Both the position numbers and the translations under genes were made by a program. From Scatophagus argus (lineage: Eukaryota > Chordata > Actinopteri > Scatophagidae), in assembly GCF_020382885.2 (NCBI RefSeq), contig NC_058511.1, forward strand, positions 18,156,504 to 18,220,503: a stretch of DNA of 64,000 bases, written 5' to 3'. This document shows positions 38,681-52,708 of this stretch, one piece after another (the first letter of the stretch is position 1; each line of letters starts with the position of its first letter). The notes beneath the pieces are model-generated. The model ran no database searches, was not told the DNA's origin, and saw only the letters and a program-made list of their open reading frames with translations.

Positions 38681-41600
38681 ATCCAAGCTGTGATAGAGAG
38701 CTCCATTGTTGTCCACCTTGTTGCACTCGGTGACATGTTCCCTTCCTTACCTTGAACACGTAAACGATTGGTTGATTTTTTTTTTCTCTTAGTAGTCCAT
38801 TCACTTTTAAGTGGTGGTGGCTACAAACTGCGGTGCACAGCTGTTTCCAGAAAAGATCTTCTGTTTTTAAAACATGAAATTATATGTATTTGTGACTGAC
38901 CTTGAGTGCTCCAGATAGGGCAGGGAAACCAGAGAGTTGGTTATAAGAATAGCACTTGACTTATCCTTTAATAAAAATCTGTTTGATGTTTGGGCATGTC
39001 TTCAAACTTCCTCAAAGTCAGCTTGGAAATCTGTGTGTGTGTGTGTGTTTGAGACCTAGAGCAGTCTCTGTCCTACACTGTCTGAGCCAAGTCTGGTCTT
39101 ATCAGCTCAAGATGAATAGAAGCGCTTCACTTCTGCAGTGCAGCCCCCCCATCCTAAGCCTCTAGGTCTCTCTGTTTTTCCATCTCTTTGTTTTATTTTC
39201 CCTGCCTATTTTCTGTTTAGTCCCCATCAAATTATGAAGGGCATTTTATGCAAACAGTAGAACATAAAAGCCTGGAATAAAGATCTTTGTATTCGATTGT
39301 AAAGTTCTAAACCCCTGTGTAAGGAAACAGACAAACAGGGCATTTGCTGTCTTTGATTGCTGTCTGAATTCAATTCAACTTTTCAACTACAGCTTCATGT
39401 TGTGATGGTCGTGTCCAGCTTCCGCCTCATTCAGAAAAGTGTGTCACTATATTTGCTAATGCAGCTTTTTTTTTACCCCAGTTTAAATCACCGTTATCGG
39501 AACGACAAAAGCTGTTATTCCAACTTATTTATTTATTTTTTTTGCTTGTTCTTTCTCCTCATTAAAATGTGTGTGTGCGCAGTGAACAGCAGCACAATTC
39601 ACAATCAGCTATTGAGGAGGTCTTTGACGCGTGAATGCTGTTTTCGGCTTGTGAACATTACAGTACATCAGCTGTTCTGTCTCTCACTCCTCTCGCTGTC
39701 AGTCTCTCTTTCTCTTCATTCATTTCCACGTTGGTCCTTCACCATCTTCTCCTCTTCTCTTTTCGCGCTCCACCTCTCAGTCCCTTCTCTCAGTTTTCTC
39801 TGTCTTTCTCACGCCCACACTGACAGATGGCTCGTAGCTATTGTTTCACACTGCAAACACGGCCAGTTTATTAGGGCCCTGCGACAGCAGTTTATGGCGA
39901 TTGCGTTTATATCTTTGAGTGTGCTTTGGGGCCTGGAAGAAGTTTCAAACTTCTCAGCTCAAATGTTGGCGTAATCAGTATCAACACTGACCAGGGCTTA
40001 AATGCACACTGCAGTGTGGGATCATGGGAGCTGTTGTCTTCATGGTTAAACAACCATCATTGCCAATGAAAATCTATCTGACGTGACAGAAATGTTCACA
40101 GATGAGGTAATGCATATGTGCTGAAACCATTTTTTCAGGTTTCTTTGGGTTTCCTGTTTTCGGGCCCACAGTGAATATACATTAGAGCCCTTGTTCATTT
40201 CTGTGTGAGTTGATTTAACTGTAAAATGTTCTGCTTGATGAGTGTCTTTGTTACAGTAATAGAAAAAAAAATGTAAGGGATCAGTATCGAGACTGTGTAA
40301 GATTTTTATCATTAGAAATAAAAGATATATAAAAAGATACTGAGGAATATCTTTTTTGGTAAAATGTCCAGTGTGATCTGTATCACAGATGCCTACTTGT
40401 GGGTGAGAAATCTATCAAAGTTTTTCCCATAGTTTAATTATCCAATAACAACTAAAACTAAACTGTGCAATACATAGTTGTGGTTTCACCCACTTTCTCT
40501 AACACCCGGGTCAGCACACAGTCTTTATTATTGAGCCGTGAATGTAATTATGATCACTAAATGTTAGTCGATGGGTGTTTTTGAGATACAGATGAGCTTT
40601 CAACTTCTTAGAAGTTTCAAGCAAAATACTGATGGAAAGATTGAGGCTGTGACACAAAGGGGTCTGGCCTTTTTTGTTTTTTCTTTTTTTTGTCCTAATC
40701 ACACCCCTAGATGGGATGAGGAGGCTACAAGCTTGGCTTCCATAAATATTTTCAGTAATTGAGAAAATGCAAAGCAAAGGGAAAGCCAGGTGAGAGGAGG
40801 GGAGCTGGCAGCTTCATTAGGGCTTTTTGTTTCTTTTGCTGATGCTTTGGCCGAGCTCCTGTTGTCTTTGTGAAATTCCCTGCTGAGTAAAGACCTCTGT
40901 GCAAACACCAGCATTACACACAAAGTCTGTGACCACACTCACACTCTTAGATCAGAGCATATCTGCTGTTTACAGGAATGTGTCAGGAATATGAGCAGAG
41001 AGGCGCATAAACAAACCAAAGAACACAGTATTAACGACTCTAACTCTCTCTCTCTCTAACTCTCACAACACTTGGGTTGGATGTACAGATTGGACTGTGT
41101 TTTTGACTGTAATTAGCTCCATGAAAGCCTTTGCTCGCGGTGTGATTGTGACTGACAATGCAAGCTGCAAAGGCTAGGCCATCGCAATCTGCGATGATGC
41201 ATGTGAGAGACAACCAGTTTGTTTTTCTTCCCAGTATTCCCACCATCATATCTGCTCTTACCTAACATGGAGGATTCAGCCTGAAAAGGAGCTTTCATTT
41301 TGTCAACCAAGTACTTATGTAACATTCTTTTCACTCTAATCCCATTCTGTTAAAAAAACAAAAAACAAAAACAATCTTTGAATATTAAAATGTCATCATT
41401 TGCATTAAATGTCATCACTGATATAATATGAAAATGTGGCAAAACTGTTCAAACTCTTGATGATGCTACTTTTAGGCTGAAATGTGAATCGCAGAAAGCA
41501 CACATTTTTTTTCAAGCACAGACATTGAAAGATATGACTTTTACATTTTCCTTTCACCGCTTTGTGTTTTCACATCAGTTCTTGTATAATCTGTCAGCAG

Positions 41601-44600
41601 GGGATCTCAAACAGTTGTGAGTTGACCGATTACCATTTGGTGCTGGCCTGTGATCTGCCAAATTGATTTGACTTTTCTCTTGGCCACAAGTTCTTCCAAG
41701 CAGCTCTGTTACTTATTTTTTGTTTTGTTTGTTTTGTTTTTTTTTTTAAATGAGAATGTTGCAGTGATTGATGGGATTGGCTTCCAAAAAAGTTAAACCT
41801 TTCTTCTGAGTACTTTGATGTGTGGTTGGCTGGTATATTATGTTGCAGCCGGTCACCGCTGTGGCCTCACTGACTCACTGGTATCTGCTGAAGGGGGGGA
41901 GGAGGAGGAGGAGGAGCAGAGAAAAGTAAGAAGAATTTATTTGGTGTCTCATCAATCTCCATGTGAGCTGATGGGTAATTATAGGATATTTCATCCATGT
42001 GCACACATACACTCTTACATCATACCAGATAAGTTTAACCCTGCCCACCCCCTCCACAAGGTAATTTATATTTGTGTGTCAGCTCAGTCTCTTCTCATCT
42101 GGACCTAATCACACCTCCACGAGCCACAGCAGGTACAGAGGCCCCGAAAAATCAATCTGCTTTTCACATGTTTGCCCCAAGGTTGATTGCTGTATGGATC
42201 GTATGCGACATAGTTTCTCCCCCCAAATTTTTATTCAACACTGGGAAAAATGCCCAGAAAGCAGAACGCCTGTGGATTGACCAAACCTGGTTAATAAAAC
42301 CAAGGGAAACTTCCTGTCTCTGATGAAATTGCACCATCCAGTACTTTTGAATTGTGGTATAATTAATAAAAGTGTTTGTGTAGCACTTTTTCTCAAACAA
42401 GATAATTAATGAAGGCTTGCAGTGCTGACTGTTTGTAATCTTTAAAAATGCTGTCAGCTTCCCTCTCCTCTCTGCGGGCTTGATTGCTTTATGCCTCTCT
42501 GCCATCAATCAGCTTATTAACAGGCTTTGTACTCGTTCTTTCATTTTTTTCCTATCTTTGTTTCTCACCACAGCAGCAGGCTGGAGCCAAAGCTGTGAGA
42601 TCTGACCAGTGGAGTCTTTTGAGTCTTCTTAATGTCATGTGTGAGTCAGCGCACCCCAGCAGTGGGGCACAATCCTCATTAACATTTCTCAATTATTCTT
42701 CCATGCATCAATCAAAAACAATAATTAATGAATAATTACTGATGATTTTATTTGGTGTGTATCTGTGAGCCGCAGCATTATTTATTGCTCTGTGTTTCAT
42801 TTTGCTTTCTTACAGTCCTCCTTGCTGCTGTGATGATAATAATGATAATCTAATGTGGTTGTTTTATTGGTCCAGCACTTTGGTAGAAACTTAAATACCT
42901 TAACAACCATTGAATGAATTGCAATGAAATCTAGCACAGGTGTTCATTGTGCTGAGAAAATGACTCCTGATGAATATGGTAATCTTGTGACATCACCAAA
43001 AGCTCAGTCTTTTTCCTCCAGCCCCCACCACATTTATGCATATTGTATTTATTACTTCAGTGACTTCTTGATTTTTTTTATTTTTTTTTTATCCAGTACT
43101 CATCAGTCCAGTAGTGCAGTATTTTGATTTGTGACCACATACTTTTAAAATTAATTATGTTCCCATCATTCTCAAGTGTACTCTCTGGCCATGCTAAGGC
43201 CTGGGTGAGGCTGTAATGACCACAGTCAGGAAAAGCAGGAAGCCTCATTCTTGTGGCGATGCGACAAACGGTGACAGCAGCGTTCTGACCATATGGTCCT
43301 GACCTTGGAATTTGTTTTTCCCCTCTGTGTGGTGTTTTGGTGTTCAGGTAGGAGGAGAGAGGCAAACAGGAGCACGGTTCATTCACACAAGGTAGCACAA
43401 AGTATGGGGTCGGTGTTTGGGTGGAAAAAGTGTGTTGGACAGGCACTGAGGAAAGATATCTCAAACTGTCTTTTTTTCTGGGGACTTAAATCTAAATGTA
43501 CCTTGAGTTGTAGATTTGTGCTGCTGTGTGTTCACGTTGTGCTGTTCTGCACCACCCAGACAACAATATGATTTCCTGAAAAGCTGATTTTTTTTTCCCC
43601 CCCATCTGTTGTCGTTTGCATAATTCATTGTGATTGGCTCAGCTATTTCGGAGTTATGATAACAGTGATGTGACTGACTGAGAGTATATTCATTGATCAC
43701 CACACCCTCTGATCTGTATTCCTCATCACCCAGCTCTTTGCACTTTGCGCTGCTGCACCCGCATGAATAAAAATAGCAGATGAATTTGGAGAGACCAATG
43801 CAGTCTGTACACTGAGGATCTACTGGTATTCATGTTGTTACACTTGCATGGTTAAAATAGGATCCTTGGTCTTGTAACACAGTTGTTTCCAATGCACTGT
43901 CTGAAAGGTTTTCTGAGACTTCCTCAGAGTTAACAAGAAAGATGGCAAAGTATCTGCCATTAATTGCTGGCATAACAACCTGTTCTCCTTCTTGTAATAT
44001 TTCTGGAAATTATTAGCATAGGTGAAATGTTTGTTGGACCCATTTGAACAGATTCCTTCCTATTGTTTATTTTTGACTGTAAAATGCAGACTTGAAATTG
44101 TCTCTGATTAGGGTCTCATTCAGTCATCAAGTTGTTGCCAAGCCAATCCGAGACAGCATCTCCACTTTGAATGGGTATATCCACTTTCTGTTGTGGAGCT
44201 TACACTCCTATGTTTAGACTTCCTGCAGCTCGTCATCTTACACGTCTGCAGATGCCATCAGCCTGTGCAGCCCTGTTACGGCAGCCGGAGGCAGGCAGTG
44301 CTCTGTAACAGAACACAGACAGCACACACACTCGCAAACCCAGGAAACGGTCGATGAAAGTCCAAAATAAAATACCAACACAGTCACAAACAGACCCCTG
44401 TGTGAGAAGAATTCCACAGGCTCAGCACATACTGGCTGCAGAGGAGGCACAGGGCGTGTAGGAATGGCCCCAACAAAACCTTTTTACAAACTGTTCTCCT
44501 TCTTTTCAGTCTAACCAGGAAGCAAGTTGGTGGAAAATGAGACACTTACTTTATTACAGGATGCTTGAGGGAAGATTTTAAAAGCTGTGCGTGTGAGTGA

Positions 44601-46764
44601 ACATGCTGAGCATGTCCTCGTCCTCATCTGAACAGGGTTTATGCTAGATTTGATGGCCAATATGGCTGTTAATATTACAGAATCCCTGTCACATAGAACA
44701 ACTACTCTACATATATAGCCTGTATTTAAACAACAGTGAATCACAAAAAACAATGATGCTATGATTCACCGTAACGCTGTTATTGCGATATCCACTGAAA
44801 GCTTTCTTTGACATATTAATTCCACTCAGAATACTTATTATGCTGGATTATTAACATGACAGGAACATTTATTTTGTTGAACACTGTTCAGCTGCTGTTG
44901 ATCATCATCATTGTTATAATATCAGTATATTGTGACTCCTCTGGTTGAGAATATTTTAACTTTCCATCCAACAATGTTAGAAAACATAGGAACACCATGG
45001 GTGTCTACCTTTGCCAGTGGGCGTCATGGTCTCATGCCCCAGTGAAATTTCTTCTGCCGTTCTGGTTTAAAACATCTTCCTTTTTTCTTGGCTGTTTTCG
45101 CACCTTCCATTTGTTTCTGAACAGGAGCTTTTCTGGCGTTATTCTGTCATTGGATGCAGTACTTTAATATGCTGTTAATGAGCTTATTTATTTATTTAGC
45201 ATCTTTGCCACTGATAATTTTGTCAATTGGAGCACATCAGGGGATACTGTGTGCTGACTAACATGAGCACTGCCTCTGTAAGACATGGCTGTTGTAGGTG
45301 TTCACTGTCTGACGTTGATTTTGAGCTGAGCGGATAACGAGGTCGTCGCTGTATGCATACAGGATAAGAAAGAAATTACTAATAGAATATTAGGTCACTG
45401 CATTAACCTGTCAGCCTTATCATGATGCAGGCTGTCGATAACTGCATGCTGCCTAGAGCTATCTGACTCGAGTATGCCATTGAAATTCCTCTCATTCACC
45501 AGCAGCTCAGCATTTTCCCATGACTGATTAGAAACAAACGTTTGTGTTTGAAAACAGGGAGAGAGGCTAAAGATAGAGGAAGATAATGAGGAGCTCAACT
45601 GAGGAACTGAAGTATTCTTAACTATTTCTTATGAATAAATGAGAACCAATTTGAATTTAACAAGTGAAATAATTAGGTTTGTTGAGCAAGATAACATCCA
45701 GATCTCTGATACTGTCTTTGCATAAACTTTGTGTGCCTTTGTTATTGGACCAATTCATTAAAGTTTGTAGCAGGTGGGAGTGCCTACAGCCAGTCTGTCG
45801 CACGGACAAGTTAGTAGCGCCTGCTTCCTGATGCTTACTTCTTCCAAGGGTCTCTCTTTTCGTGTGTTGTGTTTCCACCAGTGCTGAAGAAATCATTTGA
45901 AGTCTTGTTGAGACGTTGGCTGTAGCGTTTAATGTTATACTGGTGAGCTTACTGGCACAGAGAGTAGGTCTGACAAAGGAAGCCAGCTAAGGACAACTGC
46001 ATGGGAAGCACATTTATATGATGATCCAAAGGATAGTGATCAGATAGTGGTCTGCCCTGCTGTTTGCAGTGACAAATGGAGTGATGAAATCAAGATGCAG
46101 TTCCTTAGATCTTTACTAAACTGCAGTCATGAAAACATGAATCTTCCAGCTTCTCTTTCCTGTCATACCTCTTCCTCTTCATAAACTCAACTTACATTGA
46201 TTCTTGTTGCTTGCCGCCACCCCAGGTTCATCTTCCACTGGTTGTGTCAAGCCTCTCCAGCCTGTGCTCTGTCAAGATCTCAAGGGCTCCTGGCCGGGAC
46301 AATGCAGTTGTGCCAAAACATCTCATTAAAATAATTTAGCATCTCATTCACTGGCAGCAAAATCTCCACCAGCTGAAATCCTTTCACATGCTGGAAAAAT
46401 TGATTAGTTTTCTCATTGCGGACAGGAAATTCTTTCACGATGTTTTGTGTCTTTCTGTTTTTCTTTCACCCACTCATTCTCCTGTAACCACACTGGAGTT
46501 TGATAGATGGGAGTCTTGGAGCTTATTGTAGCAACAGAACGTTGCTACCAAACACAGCTAATGTTTGCTGTTCTGCAGATGGACAAGTCAGCACCGTGAT
46601 TCTAGTGGATCTATGCCTTTATGTTTTTCATGTACACATTCACCCACATGCAAGTTGGCTGTAAGTGCACACTTTCAGCAGGTTTAACCAGTCATGTTGT
46701 GACACTGATGTGTACTGTAAGTCTTTGACTTGTGAGTAATAAATCCTGAGCAGTAATGTGTGGG

Positions 46765-46785
46765 GGTGTGTGTGTGTGTGTGTGT
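46765..46785. repeat. (GT)n microsatellite
   Basis: A GT run of about 21 bases after a short G-run. Confidence 0.9.
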
Positions 46786-46959
46786 AAGAGAGAGAAATAT
46801 AATAATATAATTTTGGGAGTGTTGTGTAATTTTGATAGATCTTTTTGTGTATTTAAATCCAAAAAGGACAAATGCAAAACAACATTTTCCAGTTTGCAAC
46901 CATTTTTCTGACTGAGCAATCAGCCGTCACTCATAAACATTAAAAACATTAGATATATT

Positions 46960-46981
46960 ATTAACATTTAATAATGTTAAT
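46960..46981. repeat. AT-rich inverted repeat
   Basis: Perfect 9-bp arms, ATTAACATT and AATGTTAAT, separated by TAAT. It is intronic and could be chance in such AT-rich DNA. Confidence 0.7.
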
Positions 46982-49900
46982 GTTTCCTGAATGCTGTCCA
47001 GAAAGATAGTTGATTTTACAAAAACATTACATGACAACAACATTAGTTGCTAGAATCATTTAGCCATGGATCATTTAACTATAGAATAAATGGAAAAGGA
47101 AGTTGTTTCAAACAAAGTATTGCTTCACATGTACACACATGCACACACACTGCAAAAAATATTTATTTGTGCAAGGCAAATGTGCAGCTCATACTCCACC
47201 ACGTACTCGCGCACACATTCGCAGGATGCTCAGTGTGCTCTTAATCCTCTCAGTCCATTGGCCAGTTCCTGTCCAGTGGAATGACATCACCATAGAGACC
47301 ACATCAATGGCCTATTAACTTGAGAGGTGAGCTGAGGAGACGAGAGGAGAGACAGTGAATGGGGGGCTGGGAGGGGTGGAGGGGTATCAGGAAGAGAGAG
47401 TAAAAAGAGAGAGCAGAGTGGGAAAACAGCAGATACTGAGAAAAGAAGGGAGTAAAAGAGTGGGCTGGAAGGATGAATGAATGGAGAGTGCGTTTGAGAG
47501 TGGGTGCTGGTAAACTTTAGAAGAAGTGATACATTGGCCCTTTCTCTGTTTAGTGAAGGAGGAGGTTTATTGCCACTGATTCTTCTGGTGTCCTTGCCAC
47601 TGTGTGACTTCTTCCTTTCTTTCTTTCTTTGCTTTCTTCCTTCCCCCTCTACTTGTTGTATGTGGTGCTCCTGTATAACTATGAAGACACAGTTTCAACT
47701 GCTTTTTGCTACATCATATCGGGGAGTTGGATGCCTGCAAAAAGGGAGAGACCGAAGCTGTGATACAAACATCCATGGTTTTCAGTGGCGTTCTTGTCTG
47801 CCATAACCATAACTCTTCCCCACCAACCTGCTGCCACAGCTTCATCTCTTTACACCTTGAACATGTCATCAAAACTCACTTCTGGTCTCAAGTTTTGATG
47901 GACCCCCAAACAGCCTCCTCCTCCTGCTTTGAACTGACTGAACTTTACATGACACATTTAAGGGAAGCTCGTACCATCACAAATGTTGTTGCAATTCATT
48001 CACATCCACCTTTTTAAAAAACTTTTTTTTTTTTAGTTAATATACGCATTTGTCTGAAGAGAAGTGTTTGTTTACTTCTTAATTGTTAATCACTAACACT
48101 AGTTAATGAAATGAATTTATAAAATTAATCTACCTTCACTGTTCTTTCGTGTTGTTAGACCTTTTCAGTATTGTATTGTTAACATTATATCAATTGTCTA
48201 CAGTATAACCAATGGATCATTGTTATACACTATAATGGGCATATATATTGACTCTCTGTCAGGATATGGCCATCAGGTCGAGTATATTGATGGAACAAAC
48301 AAGGATTTCCTTCCATTTCAAGGTTTGAAGGCTACACCCTCACGGAAGCCCGGAAGGCCTTCAGTGCTTCCCAGAGATGCATCACATTGAAGGTCTTACA
48401 AATTTATCACTTGATCAATAAATTGCCCCATTTATACAGTAAATGACGTATGTTTGTGTGATGTGTTGTTCAGTGTCAATAACAGGGGAAGGCAAGGAGA
48501 AAACAGTGGTGTAAAAGTCCTGGTCAGACCCACTGCTGTTCAGCCATAAGTCACATCAACTGAAATATTGATTTTAGTGAGTGGCTGAATGTTAAATAAA
48601 GCAATGTGCCCCTTTGTGGATTTGACCCACACTGCTGACATTTGTGACTATTAGATTTCATTTAGGATTTTATTTTTTAATCTACAGAAGAGGCATGGCA
48701 GTGATCAGGATGAGGATTGCTCTCCTTTTTGAGCCCATTTAACTTTCCGTACTGAATTGAATTGGCAAACGTTTGTCATAGCAGACCATGATTAAAGGCA
48801 TACTGTATCTATTTGGGTGTTTGGTGATTGCGGGGTAAGGAATCAGCAGACAGCTTGGGCTATTTAAGAGCTAACATACTGTAGCAGTAGGTCATACCAG
48901 TAAACATGACTCCTGAAAGACAGACACAGGATACATTTGACCTTTGACCTCCATGGTGCGTCGCACATGAAGCCCCTGACCTACATATCCTATTAGGGTC
49001 AAGGCCATGTGTGACCGAGCTATACACTTGTGTCACTGATACAGTGTGTTTGCCTTCCTCAGGTGAACGAAGCACATGCCATCAGAGCTGACCTGCAAAC
49101 GGGGAAAAGTGAGTGATAGACAGCTCTTTAGTGCAAAGCTCATATGTAGGATGAGGCCCCCAACAGGTTCCCTCTGCATCTACACTCATACTCCACTGGC
49201 ACTCCAGTAACCATGAGTAGATGGGTTATTGACCTGAAACACCTTGATGTGTGGTCCATGGAATGGATCCATCCCGTGTTTCTCTCCATGGTCCCCAGAG
49301 TGTTCTTGTGGGAACCCGACCTTTCTATTCCTGCAGGTCCATTGATCTAGTGGGCTTCAGATCAGTTGTGCTCTTGAGTGTAGGCAGGTTACAGACCGCT
49401 GTGCTGTAGGGAACTGTAACTCATGGCTGAGAGTACTAATAGTTTGTTAATTGAAAATGCATTTTGAACATATTTGAACATTATGTAATCTTTTCACACT
49501 GAACTATATTTGTTAAACACAACTGATTGAAACTCATCAATCAAATGGCAGGTTTGATATCTATTGGTTATAGAACTCAAACGTTAAATGAAATCGAAGA
49601 ACTCTGGCAGCAAAACCATGCAAATTATGTTGGGTTTTTCTAGATGTGGGTGCAAATAGATTGAATACAAGTGTCGTTTGGCCAGCGAAGTTTCAATATC
49701 ACCTGGTGATGGATTATTTCGGTTCGATGCCACAGAATTTAAAGGCAAAAGCTATACAAGGACAAGAAGTCTGCAGTCATTGTCTCTCACTGGCTGCATA
49801 GCACCACTTTCCCAATTCTTCTCCTCGAAGTCTTTTGAATTTCTTTGTTGTCTTCATGCAGCAAATTGTAGAAACAGCTGCATACTTTGAGAAACACCCA

Positions 49901-51050
49901 GAGGCACTCTCTGTGTTGTACTTACTAGTTGTGCGAAGAGTGAAAAAGAAGACTTGCAAATAAAGTACAGTTCCCTCTTACTTTCACACCAATTGCTGCA
50001 TGAAATGGCAGTGTTGGATTGTGTGGTTTGGAAAGTTTTGAAAAAAAAAAAAAAAATCTGTCCAAAGCTAATTCTGTTGCTGAAAAGGAGGTCTCAGACG
50101 CTATTCGATAAACACTTGGTTTGAAGTATACTGACAGCTTTCCTTATAGTGACCACTGTACTCTTAATGGGACAACAATACCGCGGGTCTACTTGAGGAA
50201 TCCAAAAAGAAAGGCAGTTGTTTGGATTAGAAAAACCAACTGGTTTAGTGTTGTAAAAATGTCAAAATCAAAAGTTTTGAATGGCTATAACAAGATGTGC
50301 TGAAGAAAATATACCTGAAGCCACAAAGATGCCAAGTGTCAAAGTCCTGTACATGTAGTCCTGATCATATGGATCTAAAAACAACAAACCACATGTTTTT
50401 TTGAATGCAAGTAATAACATCCTTTTGTCAGACTCTTCCAGTCTGGTGAAGTCCCACATCTTGCAAAGTTCACCAGCTACACCATATTCTAGAGGTCCCC
50501 AGGCCAAAGCTGATATAACCCTGGTGATGGCATCTAAGTGTATTTTCTAGAAACTTGACAAACCTCCTGTGGAGCCACAAAAGACATTATACGACTATTT
50601 TCACAGAGTGAGGACCCCTTTCAATGAAAGGTAGCACTTTAAACTTTGAAAGATCATAACCGCTACACTGTGAGGTTGAAAGTCAGAGGGCTTATGTCAC
50701 TGATTTTCATAATGATACAATTTGTTTCATAGGCTTGTTAGCTTCTCTTTTAATAGATGCTAACATCTGTAGCAGAATGAGTAAACGAGTATTGGTTAAG
50801 CTGATGATGTGTGCAGGTCAGGGTATCTATTTTTGGGCAGGCCAGGAGAGACATTTGCCGGGGGGGAGGGGGTTATACTGACGACCCCCAAGTGTAGACC
50901 TATTGCACCCCCTGTCACCACCACCCAGCTGCTCCACTTTTAGCCCTGGCTCCAGTGAGGTGAGCGGGTGTACGGGTGAAATGGGGAGGGGGAGGGTCAA
51001 GCAGGCCTTGCATGTTGGTGGGTGGGTTTGCCACTGTCACTGTCCGTCTA

Positions 51051-51233
51051 AATGCCAGTTTACTTTCCCCCTCTGGAGTCAGCCAGTCAGTCGTCAAGCC
51101 AGTCCAGCAGTCAGTCGGTCTGTGGAGAAAGTGGAGACTGGAAGAATTAGACCAAACGCCTCCAGCAGCAGTTTTTCTTTGAGGTGGAGGTGCCGGGTTC
51201 AGCCATTACCAACACCAAGATGACTCGTGACTC
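51051..51233 (+). CDS. candidate alternative first exon A of enah
   Basis: An exon-like segment whose coding part would be 51220-51233: ATG-ACT-CGT-GAC-TC, then the consensus donor GTAAGTG at 51234. An in-frame TAG at 51148-51150 lies upstream with no intervening ATG in frame, and the Kozak context is good (A at -3, AAGATGA). The donor phase (two bases of a split codon) equals that of the ATG-AG exon at 25941. If it joins the same second exon beginning with T, it would give MTRDS before the EVH1 domain. The preceding bases are GC-richer than the intron around. The 5' edge is not known and 51051 is nominal. It may equally be a chance ATG-donor pair. Confidence 0.35.
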
Positions 51234-52708
51234 GTAAGTGTCAGCGGACCGGTTGAGAAGCAGGATTTAGCGGTCAGTAAGGTTACACTATCAAATGAAA
51301 GGAGGCTCGATTGTATTTATGAAACATATTCCCTTTCCTTACCTGCTGTATTATCACAACATTGAAGATTAGTCCTGTGTTTCTGTATTCAGCCTGACTA
51401 TTGTTCGTCTCTCTGGCCTCTCTTCCCACTCAGATTAGGAACTAGATTTAGCTCTTAGCGCCATCCGCCGATTCATTCATTATTTGGAGCCTCTCTCACC
51501 AGATGAGAAGCTCACATATTTATAGAACTGCAGTGGCTGTTAAACTCAGCAGAGTCTAATCGGAGTGGCTTTCTAGCTCAGTTACACTATAAGATTCGTC
51601 TCTCTGTGAGGTGACGGGGCACTTTTCTCCTTCACTGCCTCTTTAGCTGCTTTTGTATTTCCAGGGGAGTCATGCTGCAGTAGAATTGTATTAAACGCTT
51701 TTTGGTGACTTTCTCACTTGGGTTATGTAAAGTGTATGTTGGTGGAGTTTCATCTCTCTGTGATGGTAATTGCCCTACTGTTTGTATAGTCAGCATCTGC
51801 TGTTTTATCAGTGTGATCATCACTGCAGCGGAGATGCTGCTGATTCGTGTCCTTGGATTTATTTGCTACATTCTTTTAGCCTGTTGTTTCACATGTAAAT
51901 GAGCAAAAGTGAGCTGTAAATATCTACAACCCATCATGTCTCCCTCCATCATTATTTTCAAGCGAGGCAGGCTAGTTGCATGTACCTGCAGTTTTGCAGA
52001 TGGTGTGTTTTCAGCCTTATGGGCTAATTGGCAGTTTTGAGCCCTTCATCAGTAGTTGACATGTGAATACCAAAGTGTATTTTTATGGCTTATTGCAGTT
52101 TAAGTAATATAGTTTTATATTAGAATTAATGTTTTTTTTGCTCACTGTGACGTCGTCTCCTTCTCAAAGCTGCAGTGTTGACCTCACATCCGTCTGTGGG
52201 TCACCTGTTGTCAGCCGGGAGGGCCAGTTCGCCCAGCAACAATGACATCATTGTCCAGACTGGACAACAGAAGTGCTGCAGGTCAAATGACAGCAACACA
52301 GAGTTATGCTCCTGTCCTGTGTGCTGCAGTCTTGAGTGATCATTTCAGGCAGAATGAACCGTCTTTGTTCTGTGTAAGTTTGGATTGTTTACATACAGTT
52401 TGTATTTTAAGATCAAATCTTTTCTTCTTCAAGCTGTTGAATAATAGTCAGGTATTCATGCTGAATTTATTTGGGTGCATCTTATCAGTTGTATTTGATA
52501 GGATATTGGGTCTACACCCTATGAAAGGCAGACAGTTTAACACCTCAGATGTCACTGGAAGCCAAATTGATTCCGAAATCAGCTGAATCCCCTGTTGAAT
52601 CCATTTGTGTTTAAGTATCCTCATTTGTAAGTTAAAAATAATGTAAAAACTTAAAAACTTAAAGATTCTATGTTTTACTTTTACTTCAGGCAGGAACACT
52701 ACAGTTTT
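51234..52708 (+). other. enah: putative enah intron 1, section after candidate exon A
   Basis: No recognisable exon. About 51400-51600 is of balanced composition and non-repetitive, and is a candidate conserved or regulatory stretch near the proposed alternative promoter. The remainder is AT-rich. Confidence 0.4.

Larger units (their letters stand above)
35001..51050 (+). other. enah: putative enah intron 1, middle section
   Basis: Non-coding by inspection. It has several microsatellites (listed separately). The longest open frame in the window, 205 codons at 39357-39974, is hydrophobic low-complexity sequence with pyrimidine-rich DNA and no family signature. Candidate conserved patches, judged only by balanced composition, include 39830-39960 and 42440-42700. 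An unexplained open stretch on the minus strand at 50268-50530 is treated as a finding. Confidence 0.45.

Noticed and set aside
39357..39974. A 205-codon open frame on the plus strand, the longest in the window
   Set aside because: It is Leu/Ser/Phe-rich because the DNA is pyrimidine-rich, has no recognisable domain, and lies in what appears to be a large intron with no clear splice or promoter signals of its own.
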